From: Melanocharis versteri | Lineage: Eukaryota > Chordata > Aves > Passeriformes > Melanocharitidae | Direction of reading: 5' to 3' | Assembly: GCA_013397845.1 (NCBI GenBank) | Contig: VZTG01005312.1 | Location: 27,192-91,191, forward strand | DNA length: 64,000 nt | Shown: positions 63,401 through 64,000 of the stretch, piece by piece | Layout: each line of letters opens with the position of its first letter | Numbering within the stretch: position 1 is the stretch's first letter | The notes under the pieces: model-generated | The model's database searches: none | The model's input: the letters and a program-made list of their open reading frames with translations, nothing else | Told to the model about the DNA's origin: nothing | Position numbers and translations under genes: made by a program

Positions 63401-64000
63401 AGCTCCCTGGAAGGCATTTCATGTTTCTCTTTTGCCTTTCTCTAGCTGAACTGCACAGGCTTTCCTCCCACATGGGTAATCAGTCAATGGAAACACATAC
63501 CTCATCATAATAAAAGTGTTTGTTTTTTACATGTCTCCATGAAAAGCAAATTCATCCTCTGACTGATGCGCTACATCTCTACTGAGCTCCTGTTTAGATA
63601 ATATTCAAGCTGACTGAAAAACGTAATGCAAGGTATCCAGGGTTTTGGAAAAGGACATTTTTTTCCTCTTGATATTTCTGTTATTTAAAGAAATATTAAT
63701 AGCTTTCTTTCCCTTTGCTTTTCTTTTTTTCCTTGCTCTCTCTTCCCTTGTTTTCCTACTTTCCCATTTCCTTTTTGTATTAGTTGCCTTTTTGAAAATA
63801 GAGGGCCAGTGAAATGAAAACAATAGATCAGGCTATGCCTGTATTTCTTTGCCTCCCAATTTTGACTGGAATAGCAAAATAGCTTTGACAGTGGGTTTGT
63901 TTTTTTTTTTTAATTAATTCTTTCTTAATTAAAAAAAAAATATCAAGCAGCTCTAGTGAGTAACGGCTTTAGAGTACTCCTGGAGGTTGTTCGTAAGCAG

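Larger units (their letters stand above)
39621..64000. other. Noncoding region, presumed first intron of the gene starting at the CpG island
   Basis: 24 kb in which I find no exon with recognisable protein similarity. In mammals CLYBL intron 1 is very long, which fits. It includes CR1 and MIR-like fragments (listed), poly-T and poly-A runs near 49,389 and 51,823, and AT-rich unique sequence. Open frames such as 41,355-41,825 plus (156 codons) and 51,821-52,159 minus (112 codons) have no recognised product. Confidence 0.6.

Overview
This window is vertebrate nuclear DNA, almost certainly from a bird. The evidence is spliced coding exons with GT-AG introns and long AT-rich noncoding stretches. 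There are also several CR1 LINE fragments ending in the avian ...TTCCAACYCAAACTATTCTRYG type 3' tail, and a 1.1-kb LTR of a kind common in bird, especially songbird, genomes. No prokaryotic gene organisation, CRISPR array or operon is present.

Region 1 (1-22,285, + strand) holds the last 14 coding exons, 3' UTR and poly(A) signal of TM9SF2, a nine-pass Golgi/endosomal membrane protein of the EMP70/nonaspanin family. The exons join in consistent phase to 552 codons plus stop. The signal peptide and about 110 N-terminal residues lie upstream of the window. The first large intron (216-5,951) carries a CR1 element antisense to the gene, and a solo LTR has been inserted into that CR1. Two small introns contain open, in-phase stretches behind plausible splice acceptors that could be alternative terminal exons. 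A later intron has a 70-bp palindromic ancient repeat.

Region 2 (22,286-38,930) is intergenic. I recognise no gene here. It contains two CR1 pieces, a very G-rich asymmetric tract near 26.6 kb, and an interleaved inverted repeat near 36.9 kb that would form an RNA pseudoknot.

Region 3 (38,930-39,620) is a CpG island with promoter hallmarks: a consensus CRE, a duplicated 15-bp block with two CCAAT boxes 32 bp apart, and GC boxes. By known vertebrate gene order (TM9SF2 then CLYBL, same strand) it is probably the CLYBL promoter and first exon. That identity is inferred from position, because no diagnostic CLYBL protein sequence was found. A CR1 3' end sits inside the island.

Region 4 (39,620-64,000) has no exon I can support. 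If the CLYBL call is right, this is part of its long first intron. It holds a CR1 tail, one MIR-like SINE, a small CpG pocket, and AT-rich stretches that look like candidate conserved noncoding elements.

I found no convincing previously undescribed system. The most interesting leads are the LTR whose internal tandem units encode degenerate tryptophan-containing peptide repeats on the minus strand, the pseudoknot-like element, and the possible truncated TM9SF2 isoforms.
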